64,000 nucleotides of DNA from Pedococcus sp031456495 (GTDB lineage Bacteria; Actinomycetota; Actinomycetes; Actinomycetales; Dermatophilaceae), in assembly GCF_031456495.1 (NCBI RefSeq), contig NZ_JAVDUW010000001.1, positions 1,240,001-1,304,000 of the forward strand, written 5' to 3'. The notes under the pieces were generated by a model. That model was not told where the DNA came from, did no database searches, and was given only the letters and a program-made list of their open reading frames with translations. Position numbers and translations under genes: made by a program. Shown in pieces: positions 34,724-42,951 of this stretch (its first letter is position 1; every line of letters begins with the position of its first letter).

Positions 34724-36083
34724 TGCGGATCCCCTTTGCGGGCACGGTCAACTGGTCGAGCGCGATGGCTTCGCCCGTGAGGATGTCGACACCCTTTTCG
34801 GCGTGGCTGGTGGGCGCCGGCACCTCACGAGGAAGCAGTGACCGGTTCGCAGCGACGATGATGCTCTGCTCGGGGTGCTCGCGCAGGCGGACGATGGTGT
34901 TCTCGTCGGCGCTCAGGGTGGCCTCGGAGCCGCGCCGCAGGGCGATGTTGTCCTTGCGGACGCTGATGAGCCGCTTGAGCCACGTGTGGATGTCCACGTT
35001 CCACATGTCCTGGTCCCACGGCATGCAGCGGCGGCAGTCAGGGTCGTTGAAGCCCTCGAGCCCGACCTCGTCGCCGTAGTAGATCATCGGCGCACCCTCG
35101 GCTGTCAGCAGCAACGCGTACGCCAGCTTCGTCGCTGCGACATCGCCACCACAATGGGTCAGCACGCGCTCGGTGTCGTGGCTGCCGAGCAGGTTCATCA
35201 TGAGGCCCTTGGCAGCGGCTGGGACCTCCTGGTCGATGCGCTCGAGCTCGGCCGCGAAGGTCTCACCACCGCCGCGCCACTCGCTGACGAAGCCGAGGAC
35301 CGCGTCGCGGAGTCGGTAGTTCATCGCGCCGTCGCTGGTGGTGCCGTCGGTCCACTCGGAGGCCGACTCCCACACCTCAGCGCAGATGTACAGGTTCGGG
35401 TCGTGGCCCTTGACGACGTCGCGGAACTGCCGCCAGAACGAGGGGTTCTCGAGCATGTACGGGACGTCGAGCCGCCACCCGTCGATACCGGTGTCCAACC
35501 ACTGCCGGGTGACCTCGAACAGGTGCTGGCGCACGGCGGGGTTGTAGACGTTCAGCTTGGGCAGGTAGTAGCAGCCGCTGCAGGTCAGGTAGTTCGGGAC
35601 GGGGTGCGGTTGGACGGGGAAGCCCGCGACGGAGAACCAGTTGACGTACTCCGACTCGGCTTCACGGGCGACGACGTCGCGAAAGTAAGGGTGCTGGTCG
35701 CCGCAGTGGTGGAACACGGCGTCCAGGACTACCCGGATGCCCGCGTCGTGTGCCGAGCCGAGGAACGTGTCGTATGCCGCTCGTCCTCCGAGGATGGGGT
35801 CGATGCGGGTGTAGTCGACGGCGTCGTATCTGTGATTGGTGGCTGCGGCGAAGATCGGCGTGAGGTACAGGGAGTTGATGCCCAAGTCGACCAGGTGCGG
35901 CAGACGGCGGGTGATTCCGGGGAGGTCACCGCCCATGAAGTTGTCGCGGGTCGGCGCACTCCCCCATGGCTGCACCCCGGGCGGGTCGGTCGAGGGGTCG
36001 GCGTTGTCGAACCGCTCGGGGAAGATCTGGTAGAAGACGGCGTCGCGCACCCAGTCCGGGCCGGGCAGTGCGGTGTCGGTCAT
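34704..36083 (-). CDS. GH13 cyclomaltodextrinase/neopullulanase-like enzyme
   Basis: 459 residues. Family 13 sites: DAVFHHCG (121-128), GWRLDVPYM with nucleophile Asp206, ICAEVWES with acid/base Glu236, and LLGSHDTER with Asp303. FYQIFPERFDN at the start is typical of cyclomaltodextrinase and maltogenic amylase catalytic domains, but the usual N-terminal beta domain is missing. No signal peptide is seen, so it would split imported maltodextrins or cyclodextrins in the cytoplasm. Start ATG overlaps the permease stop (ATGA). Confidence 0.92.
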   Translation of the reverse strand: MTDTALPGPDWVRDAVFYQIFPERFDNADPSTDPPGVQPWGSAPTRDNFMGGDLPGITRRLPHLVDLGINSLYLTPIFAAATNHRYDAVDYTRIDPILGGRAAYDTFLGSAHDAGIRVVLDAVFHHCGDQHPYFRDVVAREAESEYVNWFSVAGFPVQPHPVPNYLTCSGCYYLPKLNVYNPAVRQHLFEVTRQWLDTGIDGWRLDVPYMLENPSFWRQFRDVVKGHDPNLYICAEVWESASEWTDGTTSDGAMNYRLRDAVLGFVSEWRGGGETFAAELERIDQEVPAAAKGLMMNLLGSHDTERVLTHCGGDVAATKLAYALLLTAEGAPMIYYGDEVGLEGFNDPDCRRCMPWDQDMWNVDIHTWLKRLISVRKDNIALRRGSEATLSADENTIVRLREHPEQSIIVAANRSLLPREVPAPTSHAEKGVDILTGEAIALDQLTVPAKGIRIVELIR

Positions 36084-36898
36084 TCCTTGACTCCTGTCGA
36101 GGCGAGGCCGCGGACGATTCCGCGTTGCAGGTAGAGGAACAGGGCGATCGCCGGGGCGGCGGCGATGACAGTGCCGGCCATGAGGTAGTTCGGCCATGGA
36201 CCGTACTTGTTGGTGAAGACCGACAGCCCGATCTGCACGGTGCGGTACTGGTCGTCGTTGGTCACCAGCAGCGGCCACAGGAAGTCGTTCCACGCGAACA
36301 GGAAGCTGAAGACGGCGACGCTCGCGAGGGCCGGTTTGCACAGCGGCAGCAGGATCCGGGTGAGGATTTGCATGCGGTTGGCACCGTCGATCCGTGCGGC
36401 TTCGTCGAGCTCCTGCGGGAGCGACTTCATGAAGCCGCGCAGGACCACGATGCCGAAGACGTCCGCCAGACGGGGGAGGATGAGCGCGGCGTAGGAGTTG
36501 TACCACCCGAACCGGATGACCAGGTCGAAGGCGGGCAGCACGGTCAGGAACGCCGGCACGAGCATCGTCGCCACGAGCCCGAGGAAGATCGCGTCCCGGC
36601 CGGGGAAGCGGAGCCGTGCCAGGGCATACGCGGCGAGTGTGTCGCACACCAGGTGGCCGACCACGATGCCGGCCGTCATGACGACGGAGTTGAGGTAGTA
36701 GTGGGCAAACGGCGCCGCGGTCAGCGCCTTGCTGTAGTTGCCCACCTCGAACTGGCGAGGCAGCAGGTACGGCGCCTTGTTCACCTGGTCGATCGACTTG
36801 AGGCTAGTGGTGAGCATCCACGCGAAGGGGGCGAGCGTCAGCAGCGACAGCACTGCCAGCAGGAGGTGGCGGCCGATCAGCCGGGGCGTCGAGGTCAT
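36080..36898 (-). CDS. Sugar ABC transporter permease (MalG type)
   Basis: 272 residues, six membrane helices, with the ATPase-docking loop EAARIDGANRMQILTRILLPLCKPAL (about 187-212), marked by the EAA-x3-G pattern. It pairs with the next permease to form the membrane channel of the operon's importer. Its ATG overlaps the stop of that permease as ATGA, and its stop overlaps the GH13 gene. Best fit is the CUT1 (oligosaccharide) class. Confidence 0.93.
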   Translation of the reverse strand: MTSTPRLIGRHLLLAVLSLLTLAPFAWMLTTSLKSIDQVNKAPYLLPRQFEVGNYSKALTAAPFAHYYLNSVVMTAGIVVGHLVCDTLAAYALARLRFPGRDAIFLGLVATMLVPAFLTVLPAFDLVIRFGWYNSYAALILPRLADVFGIVVLRGFMKSLPQELDEAARIDGANRMQILTRILLPLCKPALASVAVFSFLFAWNDFLWPLLVTNDDQYRTVQIGLSVFTNKYGPWPNYLMAGTVIAAAPAIALFLYLQRGIVRGLASTGVKE

Positions 36899-37860
36899 GC
36901 GTCCTCCCTCCCGCCGTACCGCCACTGCAGCCACGTGAACACGAAGACGATCGCGAAGCCGGCGTACGCGATGGTCGCGCCGTACCCGAACTGCCCTGTC
37001 ACGAAAGCGGTCCGGTAGACAAGGAACCCGACGACCTCCGTGCCACCCAGCGGGCCACCCTGGGTGAGCTGGTAGACGAGGTCGAAGGACTGGAACGTCG
37101 TGACGAGGGCCTGCACCACGACGAAGAAGGTCATCGGGCGCAGCAGCGGCATGGTGATCCTGCGCAGCTTCTGCCAACCTGTCGCCCCGTCGAGGGCGGC
37201 GGCCTCGTACACGTGTACCGGGATGGTCTGCAGTGCGGTGAGGTAGAGCACCGTGTTCAGGCCCAGCTGCTTCCAGACGGTCAGCAGGGTCAGGCTGATC
37301 AGGGCCAGGTGTGGCTGGCCCAGCCAGTTGGGTGCGCCCAGGTGCAGCGCGGTCAGGGCCGCGTTGACGGGTCCGGTCTGGTCGAAGAGGTACTTCCACA
37401 CGGCCGCTGCCGCGATGGAGGAGGTGACCACGGGCATGAAGAACGCGGTCCGGTAGATGCCCCGCCCGCGCAGGGCACCGTTGAGCAGTGAGGCCGCACC
37501 CAGCCCGGTGGCGACAGAGAGGGCACACACCCCCGCGGCATACAGGAGTGTCACGACCATGGAGTTTCGGAAGTCGTGGTCGTGGACCAGCTTGGCGTAG
37601 TTCGCCAGTCCGACGAACGGCCGCTCCGGGCTGATGCCGTCCCAGGAGGTGAGGGACATGAGCCCGGTCGAGACCAGTGGATAGACCACGAAGAGCCCGA
37701 TGACCACCAGCGCGGGCGCCAGGCACAGCACCGCCGCCACCGAGTCACCTCGGTGTCGGCGGCACCTGGCGCGGGTCACCGGGGTGGTGGGCGTGGCGGA
37801 CTCGGCCTCAGGCATGGTCCTGCCTGGTCTGGTCATCGAGTCCGCCACGCCAGTCATCAC
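36895..37860 (-). CDS. Sugar ABC transporter permease (MalF type)
   Basis: 321 residues. A 40-residue polar tail comes before the first helix (AVLCLAPALVVIGLFVVYPLV), followed by six helices in all and the docking loop YEAAALDGATGWQKLRRITMPLLRPM (about 217-242). It is the CUT1-class partner of the MalG-type permease. The GTG at 37858-37860 overlaps the binding-protein stop (GTGA); an ATG follows directly and is an equal choice. Confidence 0.92.
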   Translation of the reverse strand: MMTGVADSMTRPGRTMPEAESATPTTPVTRARCRRHRGDSVAAVLCLAPALVVIGLFVVYPLVSTGLMSLTSWDGISPERPFVGLANYAKLVHDHDFRNSMVVTLLYAAGVCALSVATGLGAASLLNGALRGRGIYRTAFFMPVVTSSIAAAAVWKYLFDQTGPVNAALTALHLGAPNWLGQPHLALISLTLLTVWKQLGLNTVLYLTALQTIPVHVYEAAALDGATGWQKLRRITMPLLRPMTFFVVVQALVTTFQSFDLVYQLTQGGPLGGTEVVGFLVYRTAFVTGQFGYGATIAYAGFAIVFVFTWLQWRYGGREDA

Positions 37861-39137
37861 TTCGCCGACAGGATCTGGTTGACCTGCGCCTCGGCGTCGG
37901 CGAGCGTCTTGTCAACCGGCTTGCCGTGCAGTGCCTGCTCGACCTGCTTGGCGAAGGCCAGCGACACCTGCGGGTACAGCGGCGTTGCCGGACGGGCGTG
38001 CGCGGTGGGCAGCGCGTCGACGAAGGGCTGCACCTCGGGGAGGTTCGTCTTGACGTAGTCCTTGTATTCCGGGGAGTCGGCGACCGACTTCAGGACCGGG
38101 AGGAATCCCGTCTTCTCGCTCCACGCGGTCGACTGGGCCGGGGAGTCGAACCACGTCAGGAAGTCCGCTGCGGTCTTCTGCGCGGCGGCCTCGCGTGCGA
38201 AGACCACAGCCTGCTCGCCACCCATGTTGGTGGCCGGCTGGCCGCCCTCCGGGTGAGGAATCTGAGCAGTGCCGAAGTTGAACGGAGGCTTGGGCTTCCA
38301 GATGCCCACCATCCACGAGCCCTCCTGGGCAGAGGCTGCCTTGCCCTTCTCGAACTCGCCCCACGGGCCGAGCGGGCTGCAACCCGACTTGACCAGGTCC
38401 ACCCAGAACTGCAGCGCCTTCTTCCCGGCGTCGGAGTTGAACGCGGCCTTGGAGTTGTCCTCGGACAGGAACTGCCCGCCGGCCTGCCACAGCGACACCT
38501 GGAAGTTCCACGTCACGCCCTCACCGTCCGTTCCCGGCTGGGTGAACAGCTCGAACCCGGGCTTGCCCGTCTTGGCCTTGATCGTGGAGCACGCACTCTT
38601 CAGCTGCTCCCACGTCTGGGGCGGGTTGGCCGGGTCGAGGCCGGCCTTGGTGAACGCGTCCTTGTCGAACATCCACGCCATCGTGTTGGACGACACCGGC
38701 ACCGACACCTGCTTGCCGTCCTGGGCGCCGAACTTCAGCATCTCCGGGTACACGTCGTTCCAGACGGTGTCGGGGATGAGCTTCTTGAGGTCGACGGCTG
38801 CACCGGTCTTGGCCATCCGCGGCACAGTCACCAAATCACCGATCACGACGTCGGGCAGCGTGCGGGACTGCGCTGCGGCCTGGAGCTTCGTCAGCAGGTC
38901 GGTCCCTGGCACGTTGACCAGCTTGATCGTGGTGCCGGCGTGCGCGGACTGGTACTGCTTGGCCATCGCGGTGAACGCGTCGGCGTTGCCGCCGTCCCAG
39001 TAGTGCCAGACAGTGATCGTGCCTCCGCCCTTCGAGGCGGCGCCCGCACTGCTCGAGCCACCCGATCCACCACACCCAGCCAAAGCAAGGGCTGATGTCG
39101 CGACCGCCGCGACCAGCCATGTGCGAGATGACGCCAT
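37857..39137 (-). CDS. Sugar ABC transporter substrate-binding lipoprotein
   Basis: 426 residues, family 1 (CUT1) sugar-binding protein. A lipoprotein signal with lipobox LAGC (Cys near 22) precedes a Gly/Ser linker and the fold, beginning TITVWHYWDGGNADAF. Strands around PDVVIGDLVTVPRMA and EGSWMVGIWKP, and SNTMAWMFD, are those seen in maltose/maltodextrin binders. It is the first gene of the operon, behind GAGGAG seven bases before the ATG and a palindromic operator. Substrate, judged by the GH13 partner, is a maltodextrin or cyclodextrin. Confidence 0.93.
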   Translation of the reverse strand: MASSRTWLVAAVATSALALAGCGGSGGSSSAGAASKGGGTITVWHYWDGGNADAFTAMAKQYQSAHAGTTIKLVNVPGTDLLTKLQAAAQSRTLPDVVIGDLVTVPRMAKTGAAVDLKKLIPDTVWNDVYPEMLKFGAQDGKQVSVPVSSNTMAWMFDKDAFTKAGLDPANPPQTWEQLKSACSTIKAKTGKPGFELFTQPGTDGEGVTWNFQVSLWQAGGQFLSEDNSKAAFNSDAGKKALQFWVDLVKSGCSPLGPWGEFEKGKAASAQEGSWMVGIWKPKPPFNFGTAQIPHPEGGQPATNMGGEQAVVFAREAAAQKTAADFLTWFDSPAQSTAWSEKTGFLPVLKSVADSPEYKDYVKTNLPEVQPFVDALPTAHARPATPLYPQVSLAFAKQVEQALHGKPVDKTLADAEAQVNQILSAK

Positions 39138-39152
39138 TGTCCACTCCTCAGT

Positions 39153-39174
39153 GTTAGTAACTCGTGTTACTAAC
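39153..39174 (-). promoter_or_regulatory. LacI-type operator of the sugar operon
   Basis: GTTAGTAAC, four bases, GTTACTAAC: perfect 9-bp inverted arms, 16 bp before the binding-protein start. It overlaps the predicted transcription start, so repressor would block it directly. Confidence 0.8.
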
Positions 39175-39179
39175 GTGGA

Positions 39180-39208
39180 AGTGAAGCGGTCGAGGCGCGA
39201 CGTGTCAA
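39180..39208 (-). promoter_or_regulatory. Predicted promoter of the sugar operon
   Basis: Minus-strand TTGACA (39208-39203) and TTCACT (39185-39180) are 17 bp apart, just upstream of the operator. The -10 is weak. Confidence 0.5.
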
Positions 39209-39763
39209 GACCTATCCCGTCACGACTTCTGTGCTCACAGGGGATTCGGTGCGAGGCTTTCCATGTCCCTACTCGCCCTTCCAGTGCGATGAGCGGCGTC
39301 TGACACCTCCGGGGCTCTGGCGAGCAGGCTCAGCGGGCAACGACGCTCAAGGAGTAAAGGCTGGGTCAATTCTCGTTGCGCAAACCGACAATCAGTGGAC
39401 TCGGCGGTGTTCCGCGGGGACGGTGAGTGGTGTCGCTCCGAAAGGGGTGGCCGGGTCACAAGGATCCGAATCGTGTTGCGTCACAACGTTTTAAGGTTGC
39501 CACGGTTAGTACGGTTGTTGCGACTGGTGCTGGTTGTTGGTGGTTGGTTGTGGCGCTTACCGGCCCACCCACCGAGCGTGCCTGAACGGGGCTTGGTGGG
39601 GGCGGCCAACCGTTCCACCCCAGAGCCGGTGCGGCTGCCGACCTCGCACCGTCCGGCTTCCTCCGACACGTAGTGGGGCCGCCCTTGGACTGGGTGTGCC
39701 GTGCGGCGCGAGGTCAGCGCAGTGGCCGCACGGCACACCCTTACCAGGGAGGGGGTGGCCGCC
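39209..39763. other. Region between the sugar operon and rep
   Basis: 555 bp with no supported gene. A G/T-rich tract (about 39503-39552, full of GGTTGTT-like steps) precedes rep and would suit a replication origin or leader; a promoter for rep is likely near 39485-39500 (TTTTAAGG), but its hexamers are not clear. Origin assignment is inference. Confidence 0.4.
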
Positions 39764-41335
39764 ATGTCGCTGGAGACAGTCAACGCGTTGTGGGCGGCGC
39801 TGCCCCGTCCCAGGTTCGACGAAAACAACGTGCTGCACCTGCCCGGGTACGACAAGCACCAGTCGAAGGCGATCGTGGCGCGGCTGGTGTCGGAGGACCT
39901 GGACGCCTGGTCGATGGCTGCGTCCCGGGTGGGGTACTGCTCGAACCCTGTGCACCTGGTCGGGTCGTCCACCACGATCGACGCCACCACTGGGGAGGTC
40001 CTGGCGTCGTACTCCTCCGCGGACGAGTCGTTGGGGTCGACGGTGGTGCGGTGCGGCAATCGGCGCGAGTCCGCGTGCCCGTCCTGCTCGCGGTTGTATG
40101 CGGCGGACATGTTCCAGCTGATCCGGGCCGGCGTCCGGGGCGGCAAGACCGTCCCGACCGAGGTGGCGGACAACCCTCTCGTGTTCGCTACCCTCACCGC
40201 CCCCTCCCTGGGCCCTGTGCACGGAGTGAGGGACAACGGCCGCCGCTGCCGGCCCCACGCGCACGGCCAGCCCCGCTGCCAACACGGCCGGTCGACGAGG
40301 TGCATGACCGTGCACACCGACAGCGACGCCCTGTTGGGGCAGCCCCTGTGCTCCGACTGCTACGACTACGCCTCGCCCGTGGTGTGGCAGTGGTGGGCCC
40401 CTGAACTGTGGCGCCGGTTCACGATCACCCTGCGCCGCAGCCTCGCCCACCACCTCGGCATCCCCGCCACGAGGCTGCACGAGGTGGTGACGGTGCAGTA
40501 CGCCAAGGTCGCCGAGTACCAACGCCGGGGCCTGGTCCACTTCCACGCCCTCATCCGCCTCGACGGCCCGCGAGACGTCGAGGGTGGATTCGCGCCGGCA
40601 CCGCGAAAAGTCACCCCGACCATCCTCGCCCGCCTCGTCCGGGACGCCGTGGCCGCGGTGAGGTTCACCGCCCCACCCGTCGACGACCACGACGCGCCTC
40701 GGGTGCTCGCGTTCGGGAGGCAGGTCGACGCACGCCCGGTCACCACCGCCCGCCGCACCGACGACCCCGGCACGGCGTTGTCGCCCGAGCAGGTGGCCGG
40801 GTACCTGGCCAAGTACGCCACCAAGGCCGCCGCCGACACCACCGACCATTCGAACCCCCACCTGCGCCGCATCCAGCACACCGCCGAGCAGCTGGGGCGC
40901 AGGGTCGAGGGCGACTGGGTCGCCACTGGCCGCCAAGGACCCCTCGCAGACCTGCCGTACGGGCTGCTCGGCAAGTGGGCGCACGAGCTGGGGTTCCGCG
41001 GCCACTTCGCCACCAAGTCCCGCCGCTACTCCGTCACCCTCGGCCAGCTCCGCCGAGCCAGACGTCGAGCCCAACAGCTCGTCGCCGACGCCAACCGCCG
41101 CGGCGAGGCCATCGACCTCGCCTCCATGGAAGCCCAGCTGATGGCTGTGGACGACGACCACACCACCACCCTCGTCATCGGATCGTGGACCTACACCCAC
41201 ACCGGCTGGGACACCCCCGGCGACGCAGCCCTCGCCAAAGCCGCCGCCGCAGCAGCCCGCGCACACGACCAGGAGCGAGCAGCAGCAAGACGATTGGACT
41301 CGAGGAAGGACGTTGGAGATGTGTCACAGACTTGA
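39764..41335 (+). CDS. Rolling-circle replication initiator (RepSA-like)
   Basis: 523 residues. HUH-endonuclease motifs: FATLTAP (about 141-147), the metal-binding GLVHFHALIRLD with HFH at 259-261, and GYLAKYATKA with catalytic Tyr near 347 or 351. An N-terminal cysteine group (RCGNRRESACPSCSRLY, 97-112) is zinc-ribbon-like. This is the RepSA type of actinomycete integrative elements, which nicks the excised circle to start replication. ATG at 39764 follows GGAGGG; a GTG at 39701 would lengthen it by 21 codons. It overlaps xis by 17 bp. Confidence 0.88.
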   Translation: MSLETVNALWAALPRPRFDENNVLHLPGYDKHQSKAIVARLVSEDLDAWSMAASRVGYCSNPVHLVGSSTTIDATTGEVLASYSSADESLGSTVVRCGNRRESACPSCSRLYAADMFQLIRAGVRGGKTVPTEVADNPLVFATLTAPSLGPVHGVRDNGRRCRPHAHGQPRCQHGRSTRCMTVHTDSDALLGQPLCSDCYDYASPVVWQWWAPELWRRFTITLRRSLAHHLGIPATRLHEVVTVQYAKVAEYQRRGLVHFHALIRLDGPRDVEGGFAPAPRKVTPTILARLVRDAVAAVRFTAPPVDDHDAPRVLAFGRQVDARPVTTARRTDDPGTALSPEQVAGYLAKYATKAAADTTDHSNPHLRRIQHTAEQLGRRVEGDWVATGRQGPLADLPYGLLGKWAHELGFRGHFATKSRRYSVTLGQLRRARRRAQQLVADANRRGEAIDLASMEAQLMAVDDDHTTTLVIGSWTYTHTGWDTPGDAALAKAAAAAARAHDQERAAARRLDSRKDVGDVSQT

Positions 41336-41504
41336 CCCGTTGTGGACGGTGAAGGACGTCGCGGCGTACCTGTCGGTGCCCGTGCAGACGATCTACGACT
41401 GGCGCTGGAAGCACGAGGGCCCGCCGGCCTACCGGATCGGCCGGCACTTGCGGTTCCGAGAGAGCGACGTGTTCGCGTGGCTCGACAGCAAGACGGCGGC
41501 CTGA
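41319..41504 (+). CDS. xis: Excisionase-like helix-turn-helix protein
   Basis: 61 residues from ATG 41319 (an upstream TTG at 41313 is possible). It is one winged helix-turn-helix of the excisionase/MerR type: WTVKDVAAYLSVPVQTIYDWRWKHEGPPAYRIGRHLRFRESDVFAWLDS. It should bend DNA at the element ends to aid excision. The gene lies between rep and int, 3 bp before the int start, the standard order in pSAM2-like elements. Confidence 0.85.
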   Translation: MCHRLDPLWTVKDVAAYLSVPVQTIYDWRWKHEGPPAYRIGRHLRFRESDVFAWLDSKTAA

Positions 41505-41507
41505 GCC

Positions 41508-42722
41508 ATGGTCCGCAGGGCTCTGGAACCGGGTGAGTGGGGGTCGGTCTCGACCGTGCGGGTCGAGGCGGATGGCGCGGTGCGCTTCCGGAGCCGGGTT
41601 CGGTACCGCGGGACCGATGGTCGGCTGCGGCAGGTCGAACGCTGGGGTTCGTCCAGCGCCGCAGCGCAGCGGGCCGTGTCCATGGCGCTGGACGAGCTGA
41701 CTGCCACGGCGACCTCCGCCCTGACCGGCCGCGACACGCTCGACGAGGCGATCCGTCAGTGGATGGCCGACCTCGAGCAGCTGGAGCGGATGGGCCAGCG
41801 GTCCCCGGGGACACTGCAGACCTACCGTCGCCAGTGGGAAGGGCACGTCTCCCCCGGCCTTGGCGCGCTGCGGCTGACCCAGGTGACCACTCCCGTCGTA
41901 GACCGCTTCCTCGTCGATCTGCACGAACGGGTGGGGGCGGCGACGGCTCGCACGGCACGCGCGGTCATCTCAGGGGCCATGGGTCGAGCGGTTCGTGAAG
42001 GTGCGATCCGGTTCAACCCGACGCGGGAGGTGCGCCGGCTCAAGTCGACGCCTCGCCGCCGTCCTCGGGCACTGACGGAAGAGGAGCGGGCGGCATGGTT
42101 CCTGGCAATCGCTCGGGACCCGAAGGCAGCGAGCCGGGACCTGCCGGACCTGTGCGCGTTCATGCTCGCGACGGGTCTGCGCATTGGGGAGGTGCTGGCC
42201 GTCGTGTGGTCGGAGGTCAACCTGCTCCACGGGACCGTCGAGGTCACCTCCACCCTGCTCCGCGTGACCGGCCGGGGGTTGATCCGCAAGCCGACGAAGA
42301 CGGATGCCGGCCAGCGGGTCCTCGTTCTGCCGACGTGGTGCGTGGCGATGCTCCGACGCCGGGCGGCGATCGGAGTGGGTCCGGAGGAGCCGGTCTTCGG
42401 CACGATCGACGGCGGATTCCGCGAGCCCCGAACCGTCAGCCGGTGGCTCTTCCAGGTCCGCGAGGCGAACGGGATGGAGTGGGTCACGACCCACACCTGG
42501 CGCAAGACCACGGCCAGCGTGCTCGACGGATCGGGCATCACGGCCCGGATGATCGCCGACCAGTTGGGTCACTCGCGGGTCTCGATGACCCAGGACGTCT
42601 ACCTCGGGCGGGGCGCCGTAGACCCCCGCGTCGTAGCGGCGCTCGAGGCGGCCGACCCCCACCGCGAACCTCAAAGCGTGGGGCAAAGTGATGGATCTGC
42701 GGCCTCAGGTGAGGGGGCCTGA
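41508..42722 (+). CDS. int: Tyrosine site-specific integrase
   Basis: 404 residues. N-terminal arm-binding and core-binding domains, then the catalytic set: Arg225 (ATGLRIGEVL), His329 and Arg332 (HTWRKT), His355 (LGHSRVSMTQ) and Tyr365 nucleophile (DVYLGR). It recombines attP with the tRNA-Thr gene. The stop is 19 bp before the tRNA fragment. The 25-bp arm repeat lies inside the last coding bases, so the C-terminus also serves as DNA site. No frameshift or lost residue is seen, so the enzyme could be active. Confidence 0.94.
   Translation: MVRRALEPGEWGSVSTVRVEADGAVRFRSRVRYRGTDGRLRQVERWGSSSAAAQRAVSMALDELTATATSALTGRDTLDEAIRQWMADLEQLERMGQRSPGTLQTYRRQWEGHVSPGLGALRLTQVTTPVVDRFLVDLHERVGAATARTARAVISGAMGRAVREGAIRFNPTREVRRLKSTPRRRPRALTEEERAAWFLAIARDPKAASRDLPDLCAFMLATGLRIGEVLAVVWSEVNLLHGTVEVTSTLLRVTGRGLIRKPTKTDAGQRVLVLPTWCVAMLRRRAAIGVGPEEPVFGTIDGGFREPRTVSRWLFQVREANGMEWVTTHTWRKTTASVLDGSGITARMIADQLGHSRVSMTQDVYLGRGAVDPRVVAALEAADPHREPQSVGQSDGSAASGEGA
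42670..42694. repeat. 25-bp direct repeat, right copy (putative integrase arm site)
   Basis: Identical to 31911-31935. It lies in the last codons of int, 46 bp from attR. Repeats of this kind beside attP usually bind the integrase arm domain. Confidence 0.75.
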
Positions 42723-42740
42723 GGTGTTTGTGCTGGTCAG

Positions 42741-42779
42741 AGAGCCGGCGATGGGACTCGAACCCACAACCCCCTGTTT
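42741..42779. repeat. attR: core repeat within tRNA-Thr
   Basis: 39-bp copy of attL that forms the 3' end of the intact tRNA. The identity ends exactly at the anticodon, so strand exchange probably occurs in the anticodon arm, as for many tRNA-targeting integrases. Confidence 0.93.
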
Positions 42780-42815
42780 ACAAGACAGGTGCGCTACCGA
42801 TTGCGCCACACCGGC
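42743..42815 (-). tRNA. tRNA-Thr (anticodon TGT)
   Basis: 73 nt cloverleaf without encoded CCA: acceptor GCCGGTG/CGCCGGC, anticodon loop CTTGTAA between CCTGT and ACAGG, and T-arm GTGGG TTCGAGT CCCAT. The anticodon TGT reads threonine ACA/ACG. Its 3' half is supplied by the integrated element, yet the gene is intact. Confidence 0.97.
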
Positions 42816-42874
42816 GTGCCCGCGAGGCGGACGGCGACGATCGTACCGGCGGCACGGCACACCCTCTGCACGTG

Positions 42875-42909
42875 CCAGAGGGCCCGCGCACGAGGCGCGG
42901 GCCCTCTGG
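42875..42909 (-). terminator. Strong hairpin terminator after the rpf gene
   Basis: Perfect 15-bp stem CCAGAGGGCCCGCGC / GCGCGGGCCCTCTGG with a 5-nt loop, 43 bp past the Rpf stop. Confidence 0.85.
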
Positions 42910-42951
42910 TGGGCACTGCACGGCCGTCCCACCCCCAGGCGGGACCGCGGC

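Larger units (their letters stand above)
31762..42779. mobile_element. Integrated tRNA-Thr element with an alpha-glucan utilisation cargo
   Basis: 11-kb element framed by 39-bp identical direct repeats that are the 3' part of tRNA-Thr(TGT). The right end carries rep, xis and a tyrosine integrase next to the intact tRNA, the backbone order of actinomycete integrative elements (pSAM2 family). No FtsK/TraB-type transfer ATPase, Spd spreading genes or KorSA-type regulator was found, so it is either a mobilisable or a decayed version. The cargo is one operon for maltodextrin-like sugar uptake and hydrolysis plus its LacI repressor, and two small unknown genes on the left. Confidence 0.88.

Noticed and set aside
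39395..39673. A 92-codon frame upstream of rep
   Set aside because: Arg/Leu/Val-rich translation of the G/T-rich tract with no ribosome site; more likely leader or origin DNA.
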